Shown piece after piece: positions 19,673 to 29,100 of a DNA stretch of 37,591 bases (its first letter is position 1; each line of letters opens with the position of its first letter). Below the pieces are notes generated by a model. That model was not told the origin of the DNA and ran no database searches. It saw nothing but the letters and a program-made list of their open reading frames with translations. A program made the position numbers and the translations under genes. The stretch is from contig NZ_MQTZ01000061.1 in NCBI RefSeq assembly GCF_001939115.1, positions 1-37,591 on the forward strand, written 5' to 3'. The DNA comes from Leptolyngbya sp. 'hensonii'. GTDB taxonomy: Bacteria > Cyanobacteriota > Cyanobacteriia > GCF-001939115.

Positions 19673-20412
19673 AAGTCGTCATCATTGTGCAGGCGCGGAT
19701 GACTTCGACCCGTCTGCCGGGGAAGGTGCTGCTGCCGGTGCTGGGGAAGCCATTGTTGGAATATCAGTTGGAACGGCTACAGCGGGTCACTCTGGCCGAT
19801 CAGGTGGTGGTGGCCACCACCACGAATGGGACGGACCAGCCGATCGTAGACCTGTGCGATCGACTGGGGGTGCCGTCCTTCCGGGGTTCGGAGCTGGATG
19901 TACTGGGCCGCTATGCAGGGGCAGCGCTGGCTTTTGGAGCAGAGGGGGTGGTGCGGGTGACTTCGGATTGCCCACTGATCGATCCGCTGGTGATTGATCA
20001 GGTGATCAGGCTGGATCGGGAGCAACCGGATGATTATGATTATGTGGCGAATGTCAGCGAGCTCGTGCGGACCTATCCCAGGGGGATGGATACGGAGGTG
20101 TTTAGGGCGGAGAGGTTATACCAGGCCGATCGGGAGGCAACCCTGGAGCCAGATCGGGAACATGTGACCCCATACATCATTCGGCATGCACCGGAGGAAC
20201 GGCGGGGACTGGTTCGCTACGATCGGGATGAGAGTCGTCACCGCTGGACGGTGGATACGCCAGAGGATTTTGAGTTGATCCGGCGCATGCTGGAGGTTCT
20301 GATTCCGGTAAAGCCAGAATTCACCCTGGAGGATGGGCTGGCGTTGCTGTCTCGCTATCCAGAATGGGGGGAGATTAATGCCCATGTTGAACAGAAGCAG
20401 TATGGACAATGA
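19669..20412 (+). CDS. SpsF-type cytidylyltransferase (CMP-nonulosonate synthetase candidate)
   Basis: A 247-residue nucleotidyltransferase of the COG1861/SpsF group. The N-terminal I-V-Q-A-R-M-T-S-T-R-L-P-G-K-V-L is the glycine- and arginine-rich nucleotide-binding loop, and R-V-T-S-D-C-P-L-I-D carries the metal-binding acidic residue. By position between pseC and pseG it would supply the PseF function, activating the nonulosonic acid with CTP. It belongs to the SpsF branch known from the Bacillus spore-coat sps operon rather than to the PseF/NeuA branch, as far as I can judge by eye. Overlaps of 4 nt at both ends support membership of the operon. The CTP preference is inferred. Confidence 0.85.
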
Positions 20413-21473
20413 AGATCGTTTTGCGGGCGGATTCATCAATCCAAATGGGGACAGGGCATGTAATGCGCTGTCTGACACTGGCGATCGAACTGCGGGAACG
20501 GGGCCATAACCTGACGTTTGTCTGCCGGGACCTGCCCGGGAATTTGGTGGCATTGCTGGAGGCGCGCGGATTTCCGGTGCAGGTGCTGCCCGCTCCGGAT
20601 CATTCCCTGGCCCTGGAAGATTCTCCCTATGCCCGCTGGCTGGGAGTGCCCTGGGAGGTAGATGCAGCTCAGACCCAGGCGGTGATTCCGGCAGAAACGG
20701 ATTGGCTGATTCTGGACCACTATGGCCTGGATGCCCGCTGGGAGAGGCGTTTGCGATCGCAGGTGGGGCAAATTCTGGTGATCGATGATCTGGCAAATCG
20801 GTCCCATGATTGCGATCTGCTGCTGGATCAGAATTTCTATGCTAACCAGGAGCTGCGCTATCAGGGCCTGGTGCCAGCCCATTGTCGGTGTCTGCTGGGG
20901 CCGCAATACACCTTACTCCGATCGGAGTTTTTGGCAGCTCGGCAAACTTTGCAATCGCGGGCTGGTGAACTCCACCGGGTTCTGGTTGCTTTCGGGGGCA
21001 GTGATCCGACGAATGAAACGGCGAAGGTGCTGGCAGGGATTGCCCTGTTGCAGGGGGAGATGGCTGTGGATGTGGTGGTGGGTCAGGCCCATCCGGAGCT
21101 GACGGCGATCGCGCAGCTCTGTAGCGAGAGGTCAAACTGGACGTACCATTGCCAGATTGATTACATGGCGAAACTAATGGTGCAGGCGGATTTGGCGATC
21201 GGGGCGGGGGGGAGTACCAGTTGGGAGCGCTGCTGCCTAGGACTGCCAGCCCTAGTCGCCGTGACGGCTGAAAACCAGCTGGAGCTAACCGCAGATTTGG
21301 CAACCTGGGGCGCGATCGTCAATTTGGGCTGGGCCGATCGCCTGACTGGGGAAGACTATGGGCAAGCCATCCGCAGTCTGACCGCTACCCAACTCAGTCA
21401 GATGTCCCAACGGGGGCTGGTCCTGGTGGATGGGGCAGGATGCTCCCAGGTTGCCGCTAATATCTCGCTCTAA
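20409..21473 (+). CDS. pseG: UDP-6-deoxy-AltdiNAc hydrolase
   Basis: A 354-residue GT-B fold hydrolase that removes UDP from UDP-2,4-diacetamido-2,4,6-trideoxy-beta-L-altropyranose before condensation with phosphoenolpyruvate. The N-terminal R-A-D-S-S-I-Q-M-G-T-G-H-V-M-R-C motif contains the conserved catalytic histidine, and the UDP-binding half shows L-V-A-F-G-G-S-D-P-T-N and G-A-G-G-S-T-S-W-E-R. The C-terminus ends after the second Rossmann half, so there is no fused PseH acetyltransferase. The 77-nt gap after it is the largest in the pse part of the cluster. Confidence 0.92.
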   Translation: MKIVLRADSSIQMGTGHVMRCLTLAIELRERGHNLTFVCRDLPGNLVALLEARGFPVQVLPAPDHSLALEDSPYARWLGVPWEVDAAQTQAVIPAETDWLILDHYGLDARWERRLRSQVGQILVIDDLANRSHDCDLLLDQNFYANQELRYQGLVPAHCRCLLGPQYTLLRSEFLAARQTLQSRAGELHRVLVAFGGSDPTNETAKVLAGIALLQGEMAVDVVVGQAHPELTAIAQLCSERSNWTYHCQIDYMAKLMVQADLAIGAGGSTSWERCCLGLPALVAVTAENQLELTADLATWGAIVNLGWADRLTGEDYGQAIRSLTATQLSQMSQRGLVLVDGAGCSQVAANISL

Positions 21474-21550
21474 CCGGGGAACACTCTCTAAAGACGCCCT
21501 CATGGGTATCTCTTGATTGTTTCTTAACTCAAATCCAGGATGCAGCAGCT

Positions 21551-22603
21551 ATGCGGCTAGTTAAAATTGCTCACCATGAGATTGGACTGGGCCATCCTCC
21601 ATTTATCGTGGCTGAAGCGGGGATTAACCACAATGGCGATCTGGCAACTGCCTGTAAAATGGTTCGGGTTGCAAAGGCTGCCGGTGTCAGCGCCATTAAA
21701 TTTCAGACGTTTAAGGCTGAGGAGTTTGTCGGCGATCCCCAGCAGACCTATACCTACCAGTCCCAGGGCCGGGAGGTGACCGAGTCCATGCTGGAGATGT
21801 TCAAACGGTACGAATTTTCGGCTGCAGAATGGGCCACGATTAAACGCTACTGCGACGAAACCGGAATTCTGTTCCTGTCCACCCCCCAAAATCGATCGGA
21901 CCTGAATCTTCTCCTCGACCTGGGTATCTCCGCCATCAAAGTGGGCTCCGATGACTTTACGAACCTGCCCCTGTTGCAGGACTACGCTACCACTGGCCTG
22001 CCCCTGATCGTCTCCTGTGGCATGGCGGATCTCTCCGAAGTCCATCAGGCTCTGGCGGCGATCGGTGCTCTGGATGGGTACCCGACGATTCTGCTGCTCT
22101 GTACCTCCCAGTATCCGACGCCTCCGGCGGATGTGAATCTGCTGAAGCTCCGCACCCTGGCGGCGGCGTTTCCGGATCTGGTCCTCGGTTTTTCTGATCA
22201 TACCCAGGGTCCCCTGGCTTCCTCTCTGGCGGTGGCTTTGGGGGCGTCCTTCTTCGAGAAGCACTTCACCCTGGACCATGACCTCCCAGGACCAGATCAC
22301 TGGTTTTCAGAAGATTCGATCGGGCTGCAAGAGTGGACGACGGCGATTCAAACTGCCCATCGGATGCTGGGCAGCAGCATAGTACGGCCCACGACAGCCG
22401 AACAGGAGATGCGCACCCTGGCCCGCCGCAGTGTTGTGGCACTGCGCCCAATTCAGTCGGGTGAGTCCCTGGGACCGGACAACATTGGCCTGCGCCGACC
22501 GGGCAATGGGTTGCCCCCGGCCTTCCTGGAACAGGTGTTGGGCTTAACAGCCGTGCGGGAGATGCCACAGGGGCACGCTTTGCAACTGGGAGACTTTCAC
22601 TAA
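21551..22603 (+). CDS. pseI: Pseudaminic acid synthase
   Basis: A 350-residue NeuB-family enzyme that condenses the diacetamido-trideoxy-hexose with phosphoenolpyruvate to form the nine-carbon nonulosonic acid. The TIM-barrel start has V-A-E-A-G-I-N-H-N-G-D and A-I-K-F-Q-T-F-K, and G-F-S-D-H-T-Q-G follows in the second half. The C-terminal 60 residues form the SAF/antifreeze-like domain, S-V-V-A-L-R-P-I-Q-S-G-E. I assign PseI rather than legionaminate or sialate synthase mainly from the PseB/PseC/PseG context; the sequence alone would not decide. The acyltransferase ATG overlaps its TAA stop. Confidence 0.9.
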   Translation: MRLVKIAHHEIGLGHPPFIVAEAGINHNGDLATACKMVRVAKAAGVSAIKFQTFKAEEFVGDPQQTYTYQSQGREVTESMLEMFKRYEFSAAEWATIKRYCDETGILFLSTPQNRSDLNLLLDLGISAIKVGSDDFTNLPLLQDYATTGLPLIVSCGMADLSEVHQALAAIGALDGYPTILLLCTSQYPTPPADVNLLKLRTLAAAFPDLVLGFSDHTQGPLASSLAVALGASFFEKHFTLDHDLPGPDHWFSEDSIGLQEWTTAIQTAHRMLGSSIVRPTTAEQEMRTLARRSVVALRPIQSGESLGPDNIGLRRPGNGLPPAFLEQVLGLTAVREMPQGHALQLGDFH

Positions 22604-23073
22604 TGGATCTGGAAGAATTACAGACGCTATTTAGCCAATTAACCCACTTCAAACAGAACCGCTTCCATCCCCTAGTCTGGATTAATGGAGAGCCGGAAAT
22701 TGGCGAAAACGTGTATATCGGTGGCTTGTCTGAAGTGAACGCCACAGGGGCCAGGGTTGTGATTGGGGATAACTGTGATATCGCCTCTTTTGTGTCGATT
22801 AACTGTGCGGATTCCCATAAGCAATGCATCGGCTTGTCCAATCAGGTAGACCGGAAGGACATCACGATTGAAGCCCATGTGTTCATTGGCTCCCACAGCG
22901 TCATTAAGGGTGGGGCGCACATTGGCCATCATTCAGTTGTTGCTGCTGGAACGATCGTGGATGGGGTGACCATTCCACCCTATTCCCTGATTGTGGGGAA
23001 TCCCATGCAGGTCAAACCGGGATACTACCTGAGCAAAATTCCCCAGGTCCAGGACGATCATGATTCCCCATAA
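22603..23073 (+). CDS. Left-handed beta-helix acyltransferase
   Basis: A 156-residue protein with hexapeptide repeats from about residue 28 to 140 (I-G-E-N-V-Y, I-G-D-N-C-D, I-E-A-H-V-F, I-G-H-H-S-V, V-I-K-G-G-A), the trimeric acetyl-CoA-binding fold of XAT-type acetyltransferases. The last hexapeptides end in P-P-Y-S-L-I-V-G-N-P as usual. There is no GNAT-type PseH anywhere in the cluster. This enzyme may acetylate the 4-amino group made by PseC, or it may act with the following aminotransferase on a different sugar; the sequence does not decide. It overlaps pseI by 3 nt and the next gene by 14 nt. Confidence 0.85.
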   Translation: MDLEELQTLFSQLTHFKQNRFHPLVWINGEPEIGENVYIGGLSEVNATGARVVIGDNCDIASFVSINCADSHKQCIGLSNQVDRKDITIEAHVFIGSHSVIKGGAHIGHHSVVAAGTIVDGVTIPPYSLIVGNPMQVKPGYYLSKIPQVQDDHDSP

Positions 23074-24076
23074 CAGGCCCACCCTGGGGCCAGAAGAAGA
23101 AGCGGCGGTCATCCGGGTGATTCGTTCCGGGTGGTTGGCCCAGGGTCAGGAGGTGCAGGCTTTCGAGGCCGAGTTGTGCAGGTTCCTGGGGTTACCGGAG
23201 CATCATGCTGTGGCACTGACCAGTGGCACAGCGGCTCTGTTCCTGGCGCTCTGGGCTTTGCAGGGGCGGGGTAAAAAAGTGGCCTTCCCGGTCTATACCT
23301 GCTCATCCATCCGCCATGCGATCGCCATGGCTGGCGGCGAAGAGGTCCAGGTCGATATCACGCCCGGAACGCCAAACCTGGCCCTGGAGCAACTGGCCCA
23401 AACAGAGGCTACCGTTGCGATCGTGCCTCACATGTATGGTCTGCCCCTAGATCTGACCCATTTGCAGGGTGTGACAGTAATTGAAGACTGTGCCCAGGCT
23501 CTAGGGGCAGTGATCCACCAGGTCCCAGCAGGCTTGCAGGGCCACATTGGGATTTTCTCCTTCTATGCCACCAAGCTCATCACATCAGGGGGGCAGGGAG
23601 GCATGGTTGTTTCCAGAGATCGGAGTTTAATCGACGCGATTCGGGATTATCGAGAATTTGATTGCCGACAGGACGATCGGCAGCGGTTCAATTTTCAAAT
23701 GACGGATCTACAGGCTGCTATTGGCCGGGTGCAACTTCGCCGTCTGCCCCAATTTTTGACGCGCCGGGCCGAATTATTTCACCGGTATCAACAGGCTGGA
23801 CTTCCCCTTCTGGATAGCCCCCTGAATCCCGTCCGGTTCCGCGCGATCGTCCAAACCACCCGCCCCTCAGCCCTGATCGACGCCCTGGCTGCCGCATCGG
23901 TCAAAGCCATCATTCCGATCGAAACCTGGGAACTGCTGGGTGATCCGGCCCATTTTCCGGTGGCCCGAGCCCTCACCCAGGAAACGGTTTCCCTCCCTCT
24001 CTATCCCTCCCTCCAGGATGCAGAAATGGATCTAATCCTGAATTCCTTGCTGACATTTATGGATGCTACCCCATGA
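23060..24076 (+). CDS. DegT/DnrJ/EryC1 aminotransferase (second)
   Basis: A 338-residue PLP-dependent sugar aminotransferase, shorter than PseC. P-H-N-R-P-T-L-G-P-E-E-E opens the fold, E-D-C-A-Q-A-L-G-A is the PLP contact segment, and F-Y-A-T-K-L-I-T-S-G-G-Q-G-G contains the Schiff-base lysine. Where PseC has G-E-G-G, this protein has G-Q-G-G. A second sugar aminotransferase in the same cluster suggests either a second aminodeoxy sugar or a modification of the nonulosonic acid. It precedes a WbqC-family gene with a 4-nt overlap. Confidence 0.88.
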   Translation: MIPHNRPTLGPEEEAAVIRVIRSGWLAQGQEVQAFEAELCRFLGLPEHHAVALTSGTAALFLALWALQGRGKKVAFPVYTCSSIRHAIAMAGGEEVQVDITPGTPNLALEQLAQTEATVAIVPHMYGLPLDLTHLQGVTVIEDCAQALGAVIHQVPAGLQGHIGIFSFYATKLITSGGQGGMVVSRDRSLIDAIRDYREFDCRQDDRQRFNFQMTDLQAAIGRVQLRRLPQFLTRRAELFHRYQQAGLPLLDSPLNPVRFRAIVQTTRPSALIDALAAASVKAIIPIETWELLGDPAHFPVARALTQETVSLPLYPSLQDAEMDLILNSLLTFMDATP

Positions 24077-24756
24077 TTCTTTCAGCCCATCAACCAGCTT
24101 ACCTGCCCTGGCTGGGATATTTTGATAAGTTGCTCAGAAGTGATCTGTTTATTTTTCTGGATACAGTGCAATACGAAAAAAATAGCTTCATCAACCGGAA
24201 TCGGATCAAAACACCCCAGGGACCAGTATGGCTGACCATTCCTGTCAAAACCAAAGGTCACATCAGCTCCACGATGCTGGAAACCGAGATTGATTCTTCA
24301 CAAAACTGGCGTGAGAAGCATCTGAAGTCAATTTATCTCAACTATCGCAAGGCTCCTTACTTTGAGATCTGTTATCCCAAACTGGAGTGTTTATATCAGC
24401 AGAAAATTGATTTGCTTGCCGATCTCTGCTTTGAACATTTATCCTTCTGGTTGCAGGAACTGGGGGTAAGTCCTCAACTGGTTCGGTCCAGTGCCCTCCC
24501 AATCGCCAGTAAGAAGTCTGACCTGATCTTTGATTTGTGCAGCCAATTCCAGGCTGATCGGTATATTTCAGGCACCCTGGGGCAAGATTATCTGGAGGTC
24601 GATCGCTTCCAGGCTGCTGGGATTTCGATTGAATTTCAGGACTACCGCCATCCGTCCTATCCCCAACTTTACGGCAATTTTTTGCCTTACATGGGCATTG
24701 TAGATTTGTGGATGAATTCACAGGACTTTTCGATCATTACAGGACAACCCCTATGA
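24073..24756 (+). CDS. WbqC-family protein
   Basis: A 227-residue protein with the family opening H-Q-P-A-Y-L-P-W-L-G-Y-F-D-K, then F-L-D-T-V-Q-Y-E-K-N-S-F-I-N-R-N-R-I-K and W-L-T-I-P-V-K, all conserved in WbqC-like proteins of O-antigen clusters. The biochemical activity is not firmly established; in several clusters it accompanies genes for N-acylated aminodeoxy sugars, so a role in sugar N-modification is a reasonable inference. There is no membrane segment. It lies between the DegT aminotransferase and a methyltransferase with 4-nt overlaps at both ends. Confidence 0.88.
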   Translation: MILSAHQPAYLPWLGYFDKLLRSDLFIFLDTVQYEKNSFINRNRIKTPQGPVWLTIPVKTKGHISSTMLETEIDSSQNWREKHLKSIYLNYRKAPYFEICYPKLECLYQQKIDLLADLCFEHLSFWLQELGVSPQLVRSSALPIASKKSDLIFDLCSQFQADRYISGTLGQDYLEVDRFQAAGISIEFQDYRHPSYPQLYGNFLPYMGIVDLWMNSQDFSIITGQPL

Positions 24757-25421
24757 ATTTTTCTCAAGATTGGGACCAGCGTTATCGTGCTAATACCCAC
24801 CTCAGTATCTGGCCCTGGTCCGATCTGGTCAGTTATGTGATGCGCTACGCCCGCCCCCAAAGTTCAGACTTTCGGGTGCTGGAATTGGGCTGTGGCGCAG
24901 GGGCCAATATCCCTTTCTTCAACAAATTGGGGGTGCAGTACTACGCGATCGAAGGCAGTCCCCACATTGTCGAACAACTCCAAACCACCTATCCCGACCT
25001 GCACTCCCGGATTGTAGCGGGAGACTTCACCCTGGACCTTCCTTTTGACGGAACCTTTGATCTGGTGGTCGATCGTAGCGCCCTCACCTTCAATACCACA
25101 ACTGCGATTCAGCAAAGTCTGGGGCAGGTTTACGCAAAACTGAAACCGGGGGGGGCTTTCATCGGCATTGACTGGTACTCAACCCAGGCAGCCGAGTATC
25201 AGCGGGGGGAACCCACTGAAGATCCCTATACCCGCACTCATTACACCGAAGGCCCCTTTGCCCATACAGGCCGGGTTCACTTCTCAGACAAACCCCACCT
25301 GCTAAACCTGTTTCACCAGTTTGAGATCACCATCCTGGAGCACAAGCTGCTGCAGCGGGAGATCCCCCAGGATGGCTTTAGCCTCGCCACCTGGAACCTG
25401 GTGGCGAAAAAAGCCCTATGA
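24753..25421 (+). CDS. Class I SAM-dependent methyltransferase
   Basis: A 222-residue Rossmann methyltransferase. Motif I is V-L-E-L-G-C-G-A-G-A-N-I, the acidic loop at strand 2 is Y-A-I-E-G-S, and F-D-L-V-V-D-R-S matches motif IV. Its opening F-S-Q-D-W-D-Q-R-Y is common in glycan-cluster methyltransferases. The frame is open from an upstream ATG at 24708, but ATG 24753 overlaps the WbqC stop in an ATGA arrangement as at the neighbouring junctions, so I chose it. The PIG-L gene starts in its stop. The target, presumably a sugar O- or N-group, is unknown. Confidence 0.87.
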   Translation: MNFSQDWDQRYRANTHLSIWPWSDLVSYVMRYARPQSSDFRVLELGCGAGANIPFFNKLGVQYYAIEGSPHIVEQLQTTYPDLHSRIVAGDFTLDLPFDGTFDLVVDRSALTFNTTTAIQQSLGQVYAKLKPGGAFIGIDWYSTQAAEYQRGEPTEDPYTRTHYTEGPFAHTGRVHFSDKPHLLNLFHQFEITILEHKLLQREIPQDGFSLATWNLVAKKAL

Positions 25422-26119
25422 CGACTCAACCTCAAACGGTTCTGGTGGTAGCGGCCCATCCCGATGATGAGGTGCTGGGCTGCGGTGGCACGATCGCCCG
25501 CCATGCCCTGGCTGGTGACACGGTCCATCTCCTCATCCTGGCAGAGGGAGCCACCAGCAGGGATTTGCTGCGCGATCGCAGCCAACGACAGTCTGAACTC
25601 TCGGCCCTGGCCACTGCGGCCCATCGGGCTGCTGGGATTCTGGGAGCCACGTCTGTAAGCCTGCACGACTTCCCAGACAACCGCATGGATAGTTGCGATC
25701 GCCTGGATGTGGTCAAGGTGATCGAACAGGTGGCCCAACAATATGCACCCACCATCGTCTACACCCACCACAGCGGGGATGTGAACATCGACCATCGCTG
25801 CATTCATGATGCCGTAGTCACGGCATTTCGCCCCCTACCCGGCAGTCTGGTCAGCACCCTGCTGTTCTTTGAAGTGGCCTCCAGCACGGAATGGCAACCT
25901 CCCGGTTCAGCACCAGCCTTTATCCCCAACTGGTATGTGGATATCTCGGCTACCCTGGACCTGAAACTACAGGCCCTGGCTGCCTACACCTCGGAGATGC
26001 GGCCCTGGCCCCATGCCCGATCTCTGGAGGCAATCCAGGCTCTGGCCCAGTGGCGGGGAGCCACGATCGGGGTTTCTGCAGCGGAAGCTTTTGTGCTGGG
26101 CCGCCATCGCGTGATCTGA
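25418..26119 (+). CDS. PIG-L/LmbE-family deacetylase
   Basis: A 233-residue zinc-dependent N-deacetylase. The metal motif is V-A-A-H-P-D-D-E-V-L-G-C-G-G at residues 11-24, with the third ligand in N-I-D-H-R. Family members remove acetyl groups from GlcNAc-type sugars, including GlcNAc-PI, mycothiol and bacillithiol precursors and antibiotics. In this cluster it could deacetylate an amino sugar so that the acyltransferase/WbqC genes can install a different group; this is inference. The giant protein gene follows after 76 nt. Confidence 0.87.
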   Translation: MTTQPQTVLVVAAHPDDEVLGCGGTIARHALAGDTVHLLILAEGATSRDLLRDRSQRQSELSALATAAHRAAGILGATSVSLHDFPDNRMDSCDRLDVVKVIEQVAQQYAPTIVYTHHSGDVNIDHRCIHDAVVTAFRPLPGSLVSTLLFFEVASSTEWQPPGSAPAFIPNWYVDISATLDLKLQALAAYTSEMRPWPHARSLEAIQALAQWRGATIGVSAAEAFVLGRHRVI

Positions 26120-26195
26120 AAAAGCCCCTGGCTTCTGGGTAAGATAGCCTCAGTTCCTTCTCTTCTCTTGTATCCCGCCAACAACCCAAAACCTT

Positions 26196-29100
26196 ATGCC
26201 TACTGTCAGAATCATCGTTGTCCAGGGTCCGCTGCAATTGCTCAATGTCCTCTCTGTTTTGCGGTCTCAGGCCCAAGCGGGAGAGTACCAGAATTGTGAA
26301 GATCATCTGGTCATGGGAGGATACCGACGGGATGAGCAATTCACAAAGGTCTGCCTGCAAATTGCTAGCATCTGGCGCTTTAAGGCGATCACCACGCTGC
26401 ATGATTTTGAGCTGACCTATTATCGGGATGGAGAGGATTTCCAGGCCGCAACGGCCCAAATCAAAGATTTTTTGGGGATTGCCTCAGCTGATGTGGTCTA
26501 TACCTGTCGAAACTGGCAATTTATCAATGAATTGTTTCTGGTTGCCTATTCAGAGGCGCATAAAATTTGCTATGGCGATGGCCTAGGCTGGCTCGATCTA
26601 AACAGCCTTGCTTTTTATAGCACCAAGCCTTTGAACGCAACCGGATTTGTGGCGATCGATGAGGCCCACCTGATTGCTCCCGTTGACGACGGCACCTGTT
26701 TTGATCTCTGCCCCATTCGTCTGGTGCCCCCAGAAATTTTCAAGTCGGTGGTGGCAGATAGTGCTCGACAAGTTGAAGGGCTACAAGCCTATTGTGAGTC
26801 TCTAGTGGAACAGTTGGGCCAATCTATCACCCTTGTGCTCACGTCCTATGAATTTCTGGCGCAATATATCCCAACCCTGGAAGAGGAAGTTCAGTGTTAT
26901 CTCTCCTGCCTGAGTAGCTGTACCCAGCCTGGAGATACGCTTCTGATTAAGCAGCATCCGAGGCAGCCCTATGAACAGGCCCAGTACCTGATCGAGGCTC
27001 TGGCGGCGGGCGATCGGACTTCGGAGGTACTGCAGAATTTTAGAGCGGTTCCGATCGAGCTCTTCACGGAGTATCTGCCCATTCGGAAGGCGATAACCTT
27101 TGGGTCTTCCTGCTGTATTTCCCTGGCTTACCTCTGCCGCTGTGAAGTGGTCATCGGTTATGGGGAACACCTGATCCGACAATTTTTCGTGAAAAAGGCT
27201 CAGGACTATCGCCTGGTCCACGAATATGCCCTATCTCTAGTTACAAACCAGGCCTATAGTGGCAGCTTCACTGCAATCCGACTGCCTGAAGTAGAGCAGC
27301 GCATGATTGTGACCCACAAACATCCGATTCGGCTACAAGCAGCTAGCCTGATCCAGCATTCCCTGCCGATCAATTTGCAGGAACAGGATGTGGTCAATTG
27401 GTTCCACCAACTCTATTACACCTCTGCTCAGCAACGGGGCGCAACCTGGCAGAAAACCTACTGGATGGGACAGGCCCTTTACAAATGTCCCCTGGACTTG
27501 TGGATTTACCAGGAGATTCTGTTTAAGCTCAAACCAGAGCTGATTATTGAGTGCGGCACCCTGTTTGGTGGCAGTGCCCTGTTCTTTGCCCAGATGTGTG
27601 ATTTGCTGGGCCAGGGAGAGATTGTCAGCATTGATATTGAAGCCAAGCCCAACCGTCCTGAGCATCCCCGCATCTCCTACTGGCTTGGTTCCTCGATTTC
27701 ATCTGAGATCTTTGAGCGGGTTCAGGAGCAGGTGGCCGGGAAGCAGCCAATTCTGATTGTTCTGGACTCCGATCACAGTGCCAGACATGTTCTGGATGAG
27801 CTGCGCCTGTATAGCCGGTTTGTCACGGTGGGCAGCTACATCATCGTGGAAGATAGCAATGTGAACGGCCATCCCGTCTATCTGGAACATGGTCCCGGTC
27901 CAATGGAGGCCATCCAGGCTTTCTTGAAAGAGAACTCAGAGTTTTACATCGATCGAGACTGTGAGAAGTTCTATCTGACGATGAATCCCTGCGGATATCT
28001 GCGGCGGCGATCGCTGGCTCCCTCAGAACGGGCACTGTCGCACCTGAAATTCAGTCTGACCCAGTATCAGAAGGGATGGGCGTTTGATGAAGCCTTGGCC
28101 AATCTGGGGCAGATGCGACAGGATGTGGTCGATCGCTGGCTGGCCCTGTCTCCCGAAGAACTGGAAGGACAATATAGGGGAGAATTGGGCGATCTCCACC
28201 GCACCCTTCTCCACAGTGGATTGCGCCACGAAGGGCTGACGACGACTGAACAAATGTTGCTGGATGCGCTGGTTGCCCGACTCGAATCGGGGCTGACCCG
28301 CTCCACTCTGCCTGCACTTCTGGCTGCCATGCTCTATCAACGGGCCGATCAACTTCCCCTGCCCTGTGATCTGACACCGATTCCAGACTGGTTCCTGCCA
28401 GACTATCTGAAATTCCTTTTCCACGATCAGGTCTTTTTTCGGGAAGTGGGGGAGGCAGAACGGTTTGGCCAATATTTCCAAAATTGGGTCAATTATCTGT
28501 ATGAGTCCATGCAGCGAGAGCCCGATTCCCCCTTCTGGCATGAGGTTTTGCAGCAGTTCAGCCAGATGGCAAGTTTCATCCCCCTCTATTTCAATGAACT
28601 GAACTTGAAGCAGGTTTACAGTCAGCGGGCTGATATCATGGCTTTTTGCCTGGGCCAGCTCTACCATCAACCGCTGGACTACGACTTTGGTGGTCCCACT
28701 TACTACAAAAAAATCCGATTGGGAATTCTGGCCACCCACTATACCCCTGCGGCTGAGACCTTTGCAGCCCTGCCCTTATATGAATGCCTGAGCCGGGAAT
28801 TTGAAGTCATTCTCTATACCCTCCGCATTACCAACCATCCCCTGGAACAATATTGCTGGAGTTGTGTTGGGAATCTCAAAACTCTGCCGGAAAAACTGGA
28901 GGATCAGGTTCGCTTCATTCGAGCAGATGATCTGGATATCCTTTTCATTGCGGGTAATATCACTGCTGTGACGAATTCTCTCTGCCTGCTGGCGCTGTAT
29001 CGCCTGGCCAGGGTCCAGGTTACGAGTATTGCCTCGATCGTCACGACTGGGATGCGGCACATGGACTATTACCTGTCTGGTCAGTTGACCGATCCCCTGA

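Noticed and set aside
24708-24752. Earlier start for the methyltransferase
   Set aside because: It lies well inside the WbqC gene; ATG 24753 gives the same ATGA overlap seen at neighbouring junctions and a typical N-terminus.
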